From contig JAHBTL010000026.1 in assembly GCA_019638615.1 (NCBI GenBank), forward strand, positions 36,967 through 100,966: DNA of 64,000 nt, given 5' to 3'. The DNA is from Chitinophagaceae bacterium. Its GTDB lineage: Bacteria > Bacteroidota > Bacteroidia > Chitinophagales > Chitinophagaceae. The translations under genes and the position numbers were made by a program. The notes under the pieces are model-generated. The model ran no database searches and was not told the DNA's origin. It saw only the letters and a program-made list of their open reading frames with translations. Of the stretch, positions 9,374-17,258 are shown in pieces; position 1 is the stretch's first letter; each line of letters starts with the position of its first letter.

Positions 9374-9415
9374 TTTTCCTTTATTGAAAAGCCTACAGTA
9401 GCTTTCTTTAATTAT

Positions 9416-10798
9416 TTAAATAGCTTCTTCTTCCTGGATTTTGCCATTGCTGTGTACCAATAGCGTACCCTGGAGATATTTTTCATTGTGTTGCGTAGCG
9501 TCCAGTCCAAGCTCTTCTTCTTCCGCGCTTACACGCAGCGGTAAAATAAAGTTGATGAATTTGAAAATGATGAATGATACCGCGAAGCTGTATCCAACGG
9601 CTACTAACATGGCTTTTAGCTGGGTAAAAAAGAAAGCACTGTTGCCATAAAACAATCCATCGGTGCCGGCGCTGTTTACCGTGGTGGTTGCAAAAATGCC
9701 TGTTAAAAGCATACCTACCATACCGCCAATGCCATGGCAGGGAAATACATCTAAAGTATCGTCGAGCGTTGATTTTTGTTTATAATACACTGCGATATTT
9801 GAAATGATGGCGGCAATCACCCCAATAAAGATGCTTTGAGGAATGGCTACGAAACCTGCGGCAGGCGTAATAGCAACCAAACCTACTACAGCGCCGATAC
9901 AGAAACCAACAACAGACGGCTTTTTACCTCTTACAACGTCGAAGAACATCCAGCCCAAACCTGCGGAAGCGGCGGCAACATTGGTAGTTACAAAAGCGGA
10001 TACTGCCAGGGAGTTGGCTCCCATTGCCGAACCGGCGTTAAAACCGAACCAGCCAAACCAGAGTAAACCTGTACCAATCAAAACATAGGGAATGTTAGCA
10101 GGTGGAATTTCTTTATGTTCCATGTGCGATTTTCTGCGTTTTAATACCAATGCCCCGGCTAAGGCCGCACAACCGGCAGAAATGTGTACAACAGTACCGC
10201 CTGCAAAGTCAAGCGCTCCCATTTTGAACAGGAATCCATCGGGATGCCAGCTCCAGTGCGCTAAAGGCGCATACACCAATATGCTGAATAAAGCGATGAA
10301 CAGAATGTACGAAGTAAAGCGGATTCTTTCTGCCACGGCGCCCACTACCAGTCCGGGAGTAATAATAGCAAACATGAGCTGGAAAACAGAAAACAACGAT
10401 TTAGGAATGGAAGGAGCTCCCCCCCATGGTTCACCTGAATTTACATCTTTAAAGAAAAGGTGTGTGGCAGGGTTGCCTATAAAGCCGCCTATGTCCTCGC
10501 CAAAACAAAGGCTGTAACCAACAAAAATCCAGAGCACACTCACCACTCCGGCAGCTACCACGCTTTTCATCATGGTGGATATTACGTTTTTGCGATGCAC
10601 CATTCCCCCGTAAAAAAAAGCGAGCCCGGGAGTCATTAAAAACACCAGTGCCGCGGCAACCACTATCCATGCTATGTCAGCGGGATTGTATTGAGCCGTA
10701 TCACTAAAGTCTGCAACCGGTTTAACAAAAACAGCAGCCAGTGCTATGGCTGCCAGTATCAGGAAGGGGGCAATCTGTTTTAAAGTTCTTTTGGCCAT
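9416..10798 (-). CDS. amt: Ammonium transporter (Amt family), copy 2
   Basis: 460-residue ammonium channel closely related to copy 1, with the same twin-histidine motifs (DFAGGTVVHISAG and FPCHGIGGMVG) and the same LRVSAEEEELGLDATQH tail. It differs by a C-terminal extension of about 20 residues (YLQGTLLVHSNGK...). It is the first gene of the amt-porin-amt array. A leader of about 390 very AT-rich bases with a TAnnTTTG site precedes it. No PII gene is adjacent. Confidence 0.96.
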   Translation of the reverse strand: MAKRTLKQIAPFLILAAIALAAVFVKPVADFSDTAQYNPADIAWIVVAAALVFLMTPGLAFFYGGMVHRKNVISTMMKSVVAAGVVSVLWIFVGYSLCFGEDIGGFIGNPATHLFFKDVNSGEPWGGAPSIPKSLFSVFQLMFAIITPGLVVGAVAERIRFTSYILFIALFSILVYAPLAHWSWHPDGFLFKMGALDFAGGTVVHISAGCAALAGALVLKRRKSHMEHKEIPPANIPYVLIGTGLLWFGWFGFNAGSAMGANSLAVSAFVTTNVAAASAGLGWMFFDVVRGKKPSVVGFCIGAVVGLVAITPAAGFVAIPQSIFIGVIAAIISNIAVYYKQKSTLDDTLDVFPCHGIGGMVGMLLTGIFATTTVNSAGTDGLFYGNSAFFFTQLKAMLVAVGYSFAVSFIIFKFINFILPLRVSAEEEELGLDATQHNEKYLQGTLLVHSNGKIQEEEAI

Positions 10799-10844
10799 TG
10801 GAACAGTTTTAAATTAAAATTTTAAATATTTAATTATTATTCAA

Positions 10845-10852
10845 CAAAACTA
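10845..10852 (-). promoter_or_regulatory. Candidate -7 box of amt copy 2
   Basis: On the minus strand TAGTTTTG matches the Bacteroidota TAnnTTTG element, 46 bases before the amt start codon. No good TTG element is found 19 bases further upstream, so the match is partial. Confidence 0.4.
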
Positions 10853-11138
10853 ATGATATTTTGTATTTAATAAAGGAATTTTATTCACATATTAATATTT
10901 TTAATTTAAATAGAAGTTTTATTTGATTTCTTCTATTCTTGCCCGGTTTTTTAGTTTATTCTATTGATTATTAACAATTTTAAGAGTTTATTTCTATACA
11001 GTAGCTTAAATATTTGAATCTTTTAAATCAATGTTTAAAAGATAATTGATATTATTCACAGCAAATTGACAATTTGTATTTTGTATTGATTTTTTTTATA
11101 TGTATTTGTTTTCCTGAACTTAAACAGCAGCATAAACA

Positions 11139-11167
11139 GAAAGCCCGGCTGAGTGAGCCGGGCTTTC
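11139..11167 (-). terminator. Terminator hairpin of the S74-domain gene
   Basis: A perfect 12-base-pair stem (GAAAGCCCGGCT/AGCCGGGCTTTC) with a five-base loop, 24 bases after the stop codon of the 11191-11643 gene. The T-tract on the minus strand is short (TTTCTGTTTATG). Confidence 0.75.
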
Positions 11168-11190
11168 GCGCAAACAGTATATATAAAATA

Positions 11191-11643
11191 TTAATAGTTG
11201 AAGCTAACCGCTCCTTTCTTTAAATCCTGGAGTTCCGATTTTAATTTTTCAATTTCGCCCTGTTGTTCTTTTAAAGCGGCTACCAAAACAGGGATCAACC
11301 GGTCTTCGTCTACAACTTTAATAGTAGCATTGCGGTAAGCGTTTTTCCCGTACATATAGGAGATGGTTTTTTCTTTAACCAGTTCCGGAAATACAGCTTC
11401 TACTTCTTCAGCAATAAAGCCATATTGTTTCCCTTTCTGCAGTTTAAGGTATTTGAAGCTGTTGATATTGTACTCGTATTTTTTAGGTTGAAGCTGCATC
11501 AGCTTTTGTAATTGATCTTCCATAGCGGCAATATTCTTTTTTACCTCTGTATCAGGAATATCCTGCGCATTTACGATATGGGTACCCCAAACGAATACTG
11601 CTAAAAGAAATGATTGTCTGATATAAGTGTTAAACGATTTCAT
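11191..11643 (-). CDS. Secreted protein with C-terminal S74/endosialidase-chaperone-like domain
   Basis: 150 residues when started at the ATG giving MKSFNTYIRQ, which yields a clean signal peptide ending ...THIVNAQ; a longer frame adds nine residues upstream. The middle has the pattern of the tail-spike chaperone (peptidase S74) domain: MQLQPKKYEYN, then YGFIAEEVEAVFPELV and VDEDRLIPVLVAALKEQQ, followed by a heptad coiled coil (GEIEKLKSELQDLKK). Bacteroidota encode many such proteins with long stalks; here the stalk is missing and only the chaperone-like end is present. Function unknown. Confidence 0.8.
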   Translation of the reverse strand: MKSFNTYIRQSFLLAVFVWGTHIVNAQDIPDTEVKKNIAAMEDQLQKLMQLQPKKYEYNINSFKYLKLQKGKQYGFIAEEVEAVFPELVKEKTISYMYGKNAYRNATIKVVDEDRLIPVLVAALKEQQGEIEKLKSELQDLKKGAVSFNY

Positions 11644-11767
11644 ATGAATGATTTGAAATAAATTAAGCAATAAATAATAATGGCAACCGGGAGTTGTAAT
11701 AACAAATAAACCCGGAAAGGGTGTGCGTAATTAAACGGGCACACTTACAAAAATGAACGGAGATGAT

Positions 11768-12088
11768 CTATGCCTGTTCGGGAGGAGGAGTAAAAACGGG
11801 GACAAATGCATTTTGCGACCATGTAGTATGGTCAGACTGAAACTTAATCTTGTTGTGATGAGCAGCCGACAACTGAAATTCAAAGCCATGTCTTTCTTCA
11901 CCTATTAATTCTCTCTCTGCAGCTTTATTTTGTTCGCCTGCATTTTCAGCTTCAGTTTCGGCCATCGCTTCCATGGCATCCTGCTGCGAAAAACGTGCTG
12001 ATAAAAAAGGAAGGGCAGGTTGCAATACTTTGATAATGAAAATCATCATCAAAAATAAAATTGCAATATGCGTCATGCACTTTTTCAT
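11768..12088 (-). CDS. Small membrane-anchored protein of unknown function
   Basis: 106 residues starting at MKKCMTHIAI; the frame continues 11 codons upstream but this start gives a typical anchor. One N-terminal hydrophobic segment (residues 5-22) is followed by a charged, Glu/Ala-rich middle and a C-terminal PPPEQA tail. It resembles the small Bacteroidota proteins often found beside metal or TonB-dependent transporters, but no such transporter is adjacent. Not assigned to a family. Confidence 0.55.
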   Translation of the reverse strand: MKKCMTHIAILFLMMIFIIKVLQPALPFLSARFSQQDAMEAMAETEAENAGEQNKAAERELIGEERHGFEFQLSAAHHNKIKFQSDHTTWSQNAFVPVFTPPPEQA

Positions 12089-12367
12089 AAGTGAGCCAAA
12101 AGTAAAAAAAGACAAATTCACTTCAAAAAAAATAACTCATTTTTTAGCACGCAAAATGCTAAAATTCAATGTGTTATTTGATAATTAAGAAGTACGGAAT
12201 TATACAGCGACCATAATTTTTGAAAGATTTTGACGAAACAGCTCATTATACCGGCTAATGTGTCCCCAAAAAATAAAAAAATAAAAACAGCTATCCAAAA
12301 AGGAACGAAAAGCCGCTTAAAAATTCACATAAAAAGATAATTTCAAGTGTTTGGTTTTTGTAAAAAA

Positions 12368-13249
12368 TTATTCCGGAAAATACGTTCCAAACCAGCTTAT
12401 TATTTTTCCAAATAGGCTTACAGCTATTTCCGGGCGTAACTCATGTTTTTCTCCCGGGTACAGTTCGAGCGATGAGGGAATCTGGAGCGATTTCAATTGA
12501 GCATATAATTTTTCGGATTGGCTTACAGGCACCAGCTCATCTCCCGTACCGTGGAAAATGAGAGTAGGTACTCCTGTTCGTTTGTTCAGATGAAAAAGAG
12601 GGCTCGCTTCTTTTACAATCTGCGCGGCGGTATCGTTTGTTGCCAGGAAGTTTTCGATGATGGCATTGCTTTCTGTTCCTTTACCGCGTATCAGCTTATC
12701 GCTAAGATTTGTCGGGCCAAAAATATCCACCACCGTTTTAACCTGTTTTAAAGAGTCATATCCGTAAGCATACAACAAGGCGAGATGCGCGCCGGCACTG
12801 GCGCCCATTAAAGCAAAGCTGGTTGTGTCATATTTCCATTCTCCGGCTTTGGCTCGCAGGAAAGCCAGCGCTTTTTTTACATCGTCAATTTGCGAAGGAA
12901 AAATATTCTTCCCTTCTTTAACCAGCCTGTAATTGATGGATGCCACCACGTATTTTCTTTTCCCTGCCAGCTCATTGACCAGCATCAGCGGGAATTCTTT
13001 TTTATCGCCACGTATCCAACTGCCACCGTGGATATACACAATTACTTTGGTGTTGCTGCTTCTTTCTTTAGGTAGGTGTATGTCCATCAGGTTGTCGTTA
13101 CCCGGCGCTTCTCCGTATGATATATCGAGCAGTGAATCATATTCCTGTTGCGGTGCACTTTGAATTGAACGGACCGGAAAGCCGGATAAGGTACCTGCAG
13201 CCGGATAGTGAATACAGAAACAAAGCAACATTAATTTTATCAGATGCAT
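12368..13249 (-). CDS. Secreted alpha/beta hydrolase (carboxylesterase-like)
   Basis: 293 residues with a signal peptide when started at MHLIKLMLL (a TTG-initiated frame extends nine residues further). The oxyanion motif HGGSW lies early, the nucleophile elbow is GASAGAH, the acid lies in FHGTGDELVP, and the histidine is in GEKHEL, so the catalytic triad looks complete. The pattern is that of the esterase/BD-FAE group that acts on acyl or feruloyl esters outside the cytoplasm. Divergent from the glycosyltransferase gene. Substrate unknown. Confidence 0.85.
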   Translation of the reverse strand: MHLIKLMLLCFCIHYPAAGTLSGFPVRSIQSAPQQEYDSLLDISYGEAPGNDNLMDIHLPKERSSNTKVIVYIHGGSWIRGDKKEFPLMLVNELAGKRKYVVASINYRLVKEGKNIFPSQIDDVKKALAFLRAKAGEWKYDTTSFALMGASAGAHLALLYAYGYDSLKQVKTVVDIFGPTNLSDKLIRGKGTESNAIIENFLATNDTAAQIVKEASPLFHLNKRTGVPTLIFHGTGDELVPVSQSEKLYAQLKSLQIPSSLELYPGEKHELRPEIAVSLFGKIISWFGTYFPE

Positions 13250-13370
13250 ATGTATTTTGTTTACAGGTTTCAGCAATCCCCTGTTTTGGGCATCGTTCTT
13301 ACACAGTTTGGTTATAGTTCACTGCGTATACATGTTTAAAATTTGCAGCATTATTTTAAACAGCACAACA

Positions 13371-14747
13371 ATGAATACAACGCATAAAATAAACGCGGAT
13401 GCTTTGAGAACTATTTTACGAAAGAGCGAATTAAACAAACCCGGAAAAAAAATTCTTTTTGCCTGTGTGCCGGCTGATGGTCATTTTAATCCTTTATTAC
13501 CTCTTGCAATACATCTTTTGAGCGAAGGTTACGATGTAAGGTGGTATACTTCAGAAAATTATGCAAAAAAAACAGAAGCCGCGGGTATTACACACTACCC
13601 CTTCAAAAACGCGCTTGATATAAGCAGCAAACCACCTGCTGAATTGTTCCCGGAAAGGGAGCAGATCAAAAGCAAGATTAAAAAACTTGTTTTTGATATG
13701 ACAAACGGCTTTGTGCTGCGGGCGCCGGAATATTATGAAGATATAAAGGAAATACACAAAATTTTTCCTTTTGATATTGTGGTCGCAGACTGCTTGTTCT
13801 TCGCTATTCCTTTTATAAAACACAACCTGGATGTTCCGGTGATATCCATCGGGGTTGTGCCGCTGCTGGAATCTTCCAGGGATATTGCGCCGCCCGGACT
13901 GGGGTTGACCCCGCCCGCCAGTCTTTTTCAGAGAATAAAATATAAGGCACTGCACTATATAACCACTGCCATGTTTAAAAAACCCACCGGCCTATTAAGG
14001 CAATTACTGAAGCAGTATGGCATTGCCATGAACATAAATAACATGTTTGATTATATGATCAGGGAATCTTCGTTGCTGCTGCAGATCGGAACACCCGGTT
14101 TTGAGTATAAGCGAAGCGATATAGGTAGCAATATCCGTTTCATAGGCGCCTCACTGCCTGCTGCCGGCACACAGAAAAAATGGTATTCACCAAAACTCCG
14201 GCAATACCGCAAGGTGATGCTGGTTACACAGGGAACGGTTGAAAAAGATATATCAAAGCTTATTGTCCCGGCACTCACCGCATTTAAAAATTCTGAATAC
14301 CTGGTAATAGCCACAACCGGGGGATCGCACACGGAAGAGCTGCGAAAGCAATTCAATTATGAAAACATTATTATTGAAGATTTTATTCCTTTTGATGAAG
14401 TAATGCCGATAGCCAACGTATATATTTCCAATGGCGGATACGGGGGAGTAACATTCAGTATAAAGCATAAATTGCCTATGGTTGTTGCTGGCATTCATGA
14501 AGGGAAATCTGAGATAAATGCAAGAGTAGGATATTTCGGGATCGGTATAAACCTGCAAACCGAAAGACCGGCTCCACAGGCAATTAAAACGGCAGTATTA
14601 AAAATTTTTCAGGATGGTGCATACCGTGCTAATATACAGATACTGAGCGATGAATTTAATACATACAATGCAAACAGGCTGTGCGGCTCTTATATAGATA
14701 AAGCTATAGAAAAGCATTATCGCAACAGCTTTATTAAAAGTAAATGA
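13371..14747 (+). CDS. Glycosyltransferase, UGT/MGT-like (GT1 family)
   Basis: 458 residues from MNTTHKIN; the open frame extends 38 codons upstream into the divergent hydrolase, so this internal ATG is preferred. The N-terminal domain has ILFACVPADGHFNPLLPLA, the acceptor-side pattern with its catalytic histidine. The C-terminal domain has the donor-binding region SNGGYGGVTFSIKHKLPMVV and GKSEINARVGYFGIGI, corresponding to the HGGxGT/DQ..NA motif of the family, with the usual glutamine replaced. It probably transfers a nucleotide sugar to a small molecule or lipid in the cytosol. Acceptor unknown. Confidence 0.85.
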   Translation: MNTTHKINADALRTILRKSELNKPGKKILFACVPADGHFNPLLPLAIHLLSEGYDVRWYTSENYAKKTEAAGITHYPFKNALDISSKPPAELFPEREQIKSKIKKLVFDMTNGFVLRAPEYYEDIKEIHKIFPFDIVVADCLFFAIPFIKHNLDVPVISIGVVPLLESSRDIAPPGLGLTPPASLFQRIKYKALHYITTAMFKKPTGLLRQLLKQYGIAMNINNMFDYMIRESSLLLQIGTPGFEYKRSDIGSNIRFIGASLPAAGTQKKWYSPKLRQYRKVMLVTQGTVEKDISKLIVPALTAFKNSEYLVIATTGGSHTEELRKQFNYENIIIEDFIPFDEVMPIANVYISNGGYGGVTFSIKHKLPMVVAGIHEGKSEINARVGYFGIGINLQTERPAPQAIKTAVLKIFQDGAYRANIQILSDEFNTYNANRLCGSYIDKAIEKHYRNSFIKSK

Positions 14748-14809
14748 AGTGAATACATCACGTAGGCTATTTTAAGGCGAATTGCTAACTTCAAGAAAAG
14801 GAAAATAAA

Positions 14810-15133
14810 ATGTGGGACACAAATACCTATTGGTTTGACTTTGCCATGGTAAGCCTGATTTATGCTATTGGAAATATTCTTATGGGGCATTTTGAAGAGC
14901 ACACTCCGAAATGGAGAAGGATTGTAAAATATTTACTATCCCTTGTTTTGATAATCGGGCTCGTTCACTTTACAAACAGGTATGTTGCCTACGGACTCAT
15001 TGCACTCGTTGCCTTGTTTGGCTTATATGTTCATCTGGTAATATTACCAAAAAAAGGAATTAATGGCTGGACAGGAGAGCCCAAAGACAAATACTATGAA
15101 TTTCGCGGGTGGAGCAAAAAAATAAAAAAATAA
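14810..15133 (+). CDS. Small multi-pass membrane protein of unknown function
   Basis: 107 residues with three likely transmembrane helices (about residues 9-26, 42-57 and 61-80) and a basic C-terminal tail (WSKKIKK). Conserved-looking WTGEPKDKYYEFRGW lies after the last helix. It follows the glycosyltransferase by 62 bases on the same strand and may be co-transcribed. Not recognised further. Confidence 0.6.
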   Translation: MWDTNTYWFDFAMVSLIYAIGNILMGHFEEHTPKWRRIVKYLLSLVLIIGLVHFTNRYVAYGLIALVALFGLYVHLVILPKKGINGWTGEPKDKYYEFRGWSKKIKK

Positions 15134-15409
15134 ATCTGGCTCAACTCAACCCGGCAATAATGAGTGCTGCATTCACTGCAAATACACTACCGGAAGCTTT
15201 TCAAATATCACCTGACAGTTGCCCCGGCTTGTCAATGAAGTATTGTTTGAACAGTTAATTCCTAATGATATCAAAGGCTTCACCTGCCGCAAGTTGCTTT
15301 TAACAAAAACCTCTATGTGGGCAGGTTCGCAGTAATACGAGCGTGGTGTTTTACCGTCATGACTAAGATCACGAATGCATTTGCTCCCCCTCTTACCCAT
15401 ATTCGAGTT

Positions 15410-15480
15410 AGCAATTACGGGTTCAATCATTAAGCCGTGGCAAGTTGTATTCGTATTTTGCAGCTTTTGAATTGGATTCT
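15410..15480 (+). repeat. Dispersed repeat R1, partial copy (box 1 only)
   Basis: Contains a variant of the R1 box 1 found at 54.7 kb and 39.2 kb: the TCAATCATTAAGCCGTGGCA region, then GTTGTATTCGT and a CAGCTTTTGAATTGG segment. Boxes 2 and 3 of the element are absent. Confidence 0.7.
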
Positions 15481-15543
15481 TTTCTCTTTCCACACCGGCC
15501 CCATCACTGCTTTTCCGCTTACAAATACAAACGATTGGCTCCT

Positions 15544-15551
15544 TATCTTTG
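15544..15551 (+). promoter_or_regulatory. -7 promoter box of the GAPDH gene
   Basis: TATCTTTG fits the Bacteroidota TAnnTTTG element exactly, 25 bases before the ATG. The expected upstream TTG is not present at 19 bases (ACAA instead), so the promoter may be weak or need an activator. Confidence 0.6.
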
Positions 15552-15576
15552 CGGCACATTTAAAAAGTAGCAGGAT

Positions 15577-16566
15577 ATGCGTGTAGCCATTAACGGTATG
15601 GGCAGAATAGGAAGGTTATTATGCAGGCGTTTATTGCAGGATCCGGATATATCGGTAACTGCCGTGAACGATATTATGGGAATTGAGAATCTTTGTTATT
15701 TATTAAAATATGATTCCCTGTACGGCAGCTATGCCACGCCTCTGTATATACAGGAAGATCGTATTGTATCAGGAGATAAAAGCTTTCGTGTTTTACAGCA
15801 GCCTGTCCCTTCGTTGCTTCCGTGGGAACAACTGGGTATAGATGTGGTAATTGAGTGCAGCGGCAGGTTTACAAGTGGTGAAAAAGCGGCGGAACATTTG
15901 CAGGCAGGCGCGGGCCGTGTGTTGCTGTCGACCACGGGATCAACAGATATACCGCTGATCATTTACGGGTTTAATCACCATAAGTTTACCCGCGATATTG
16001 CCATTGTTTCTCCCGGCGGGTGTATGACAAACTGCGCTACTCATGTGTTGTACATACTTAATTCAATAGGTGTTGAATCAGCCCATATTCACATGCTGCA
16101 TTCCTACACGTCGCGCCAGTCGCTGGTAGATACCAGCCATTCGCAATACAGGAGAGGAAGGGCGGCTGCCGAATCTATTATTCCGGTAGAGATTGATCTC
16201 GCACAATCGCTGGAAAGATTATTGCCGCAGCTTTCGGGGAAAATCGCGACATCTTCCACCCGTGTGCCGGTTACCAATGGCGCAATGGGTGATTTTGTTG
16301 TCCAGATGAAAGAGGAAGTGACCCGTGCGCATGTAAATATGTTGTTTCAAAAAACAGCGGATATGGAATACAAAGGCATTATCGCGTATACCGAAGATCC
16401 GCTGGTGTCGGCTGATATTAAGGGCAATACCCACTCCCTCCTGATAGATGGCACGTTAACGGCTGTAGCAGGCAGGCAGGTGCGCCTGGTGGCATGGTTT
16501 GATAACGAATACGGGTATGCGGGCAGGATCATTGACTGGCTGCACTATATGAAAAAAATAAATTGA
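15577..16566 (+). CDS. Divergent type I glyceraldehyde-3-phosphate dehydrogenase-like protein
   Basis: 329 residues of the NAD-dependent GAPDH family. The Rossmann motif INGMGRIGR, the Asp32 NAD determinant (VND), catalytic Cys149 and His175, and the C-terminal WFDNEYGY are present. The active-site segment, however, reads SPGGCMTNC instead of the near-invariant SNASCTTNC, the His region is HSYTSRQ rather than HAYTNDQ, and the downstream TG(A)A phosphate-binding residues are replaced (IIPVEIDLAQS). It may be a second, specialised GAPDH or an enzyme for a different aldehyde phosphate. An exported RidA-like gene follows by 26 bases. Confidence 0.85.
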   Translation: MRVAINGMGRIGRLLCRRLLQDPDISVTAVNDIMGIENLCYLLKYDSLYGSYATPLYIQEDRIVSGDKSFRVLQQPVPSLLPWEQLGIDVVIECSGRFTSGEKAAEHLQAGAGRVLLSTTGSTDIPLIIYGFNHHKFTRDIAIVSPGGCMTNCATHVLYILNSIGVESAHIHMLHSYTSRQSLVDTSHSQYRRGRAAAESIIPVEIDLAQSLERLLPQLSGKIATSSTRVPVTNGAMGDFVVQMKEEVTRAHVNMLFQKTADMEYKGIIAYTEDPLVSADIKGNTHSLLIDGTLTAVAGRQVRLVAWFDNEYGYAGRIIDWLHYMKKIN

Positions 16567-16592
16567 TATACAATTCCTTAAAACTCAGATGG

Positions 16593-17108
16593 ATGAAATA
16601 TTTATTGTTGATCGCCGTAACAGTCGCTGCGTTAACTGCCAGTGCCCAGACACCCGAAGAAAGATTAACAAAGCTGGGAATTACCCTGCCGAAGGTATCT
16701 CCCCCTGTAGCAAGCTACGTAAATGCTGTCCGTTCGGGTAACCTGGTCTTTTTGGCAGGTAAAGGGCCGCTCAAAGACAACGGTGAATACATAAAAGGCA
16801 GGGTGGGGAAAGATCTTTCTATCGAAGAGGCGAATGAAGCCGCACGATTGACTGCTATCCAGCAGCTCGCCGTTTTAAAAGCGGAGTTAGGCTCCCTTCA
16901 AAAAGTAAAGCGCATTGTAAAAGTTTCAGGGTTTGTAAACAGCGCCGATGATTTTTACGAACAGCCCAAAGTAATAAACGGCTTTTCGGATGTGATGATA
17001 CAGGCGTTCGGCGAAAAAGGAAAACACGCCCGCACCGCTTTAGGCGTAAACGCGTTGCCCTTTAATATGGCAGTAGAAGTGGAATTGATAGTGGAGGTAG
17101 TGGAGTAG
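16593..17108 (+). CDS. Exported RidA/YjgF-family protein
   Basis: 171 residues from MKYLLLIAV, giving a signal peptide that ends ...LTASAQ; an upstream TTG frame overlaps the GAPDH stop and is less likely. The rest matches the RidA (YjgF/YER057c/UK114) fold: LPKVSPPVASYVNAVRSGNLVFLAGKGP and late GKHARTALGVNALPFNMAVEVE with the conserved arginine. Cytosolic RidA hydrolyses reactive enamines/imines; the longer YjgF-like group with NALPFN is of less certain role. The signal peptide implies periplasmic action, which is unusual. Confidence 0.85.
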   Translation: MKYLLLIAVTVAALTASAQTPEERLTKLGITLPKVSPPVASYVNAVRSGNLVFLAGKGPLKDNGEYIKGRVGKDLSIEEANEAARLTAIQQLAVLKAELGSLQKVKRIVKVSGFVNSADDFYEQPKVINGFSDVMIQAFGEKGKHARTALGVNALPFNMAVEVELIVEVVE

Positions 17109-17145
17109 GCGAGAGGGTTGTATTGAATTAAAGGAATATTGCCGA

Positions 17146-17188
17146 GGGAGAGCAGTCCCTGCAGTATGCAGGTTGGGATTGCTTCTCC
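17146..17188. repeat. REP-like hairpin repeat R2
   Basis: Outer arms GGGAGAGCAGTCCC and GGGATTGCTTCTCC enclose an inner stem CCTGCA/TGCAGG. The same arm sequence recurs at 32.7 kb and 34.84-34.89 kb. It sits between the convergent ridA-like and topA genes, where it may also act as a bidirectional terminator. Confidence 0.7.
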
Positions 17189-17258
17189 ACCGTAAAAAGA
17201 GGTTAATAATGGAAGTTTAATTCGGCGACTCACAAAACGGAACTGGCGAACCTTTGCG

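Larger units (their letters stand above)
10799..11190. other. Strongly AT-rich intergenic region upstream of amt copy 2
   Basis: About 390 bases without an ORF of note. The first 300 bases are far richer in A and T than the rest of the window, with many TTTAAA, TTAATT and AATATT steps; the last 60 bases hold the terminator of the next minus-strand gene. It is probably a long promoter/regulatory region for the amt gene. I see no recognisable riboswitch. Confidence 0.6.
15134..15576. other. Non-coding spacer with repeat box
   Basis: 443 bases between the small membrane protein and the GAPDH gene. It holds one partial copy of a dispersed repeat (about 15415-15480), which includes CAATCATTAAGCCGTG and GTTGTATTCGTATTTTGCAG, and the GAPDH promoter at its right end. 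A 128-codon minus-strand frame spans the region; I do not recognise it, and part of it is the repeat itself. Confidence 0.55.

Noticed and set aside
12142-12164. TTTTAGCA/TGCTAAAA hairpin upstream of the small membrane protein
   Set aside because: Only eight AT-rich base pairs; could be a weak terminator of the esterase gene but is too short to claim.
15173-15559. 128-codon minus-strand frame in the spacer before the GAPDH gene
   Set aside because: It spans a repeat box and the GAPDH promoter, has no recognisable domain, and its part NTNTTCHG also appears in a frame over the R1 copy at 54.7 kb, so it is a repeat-derived frame.
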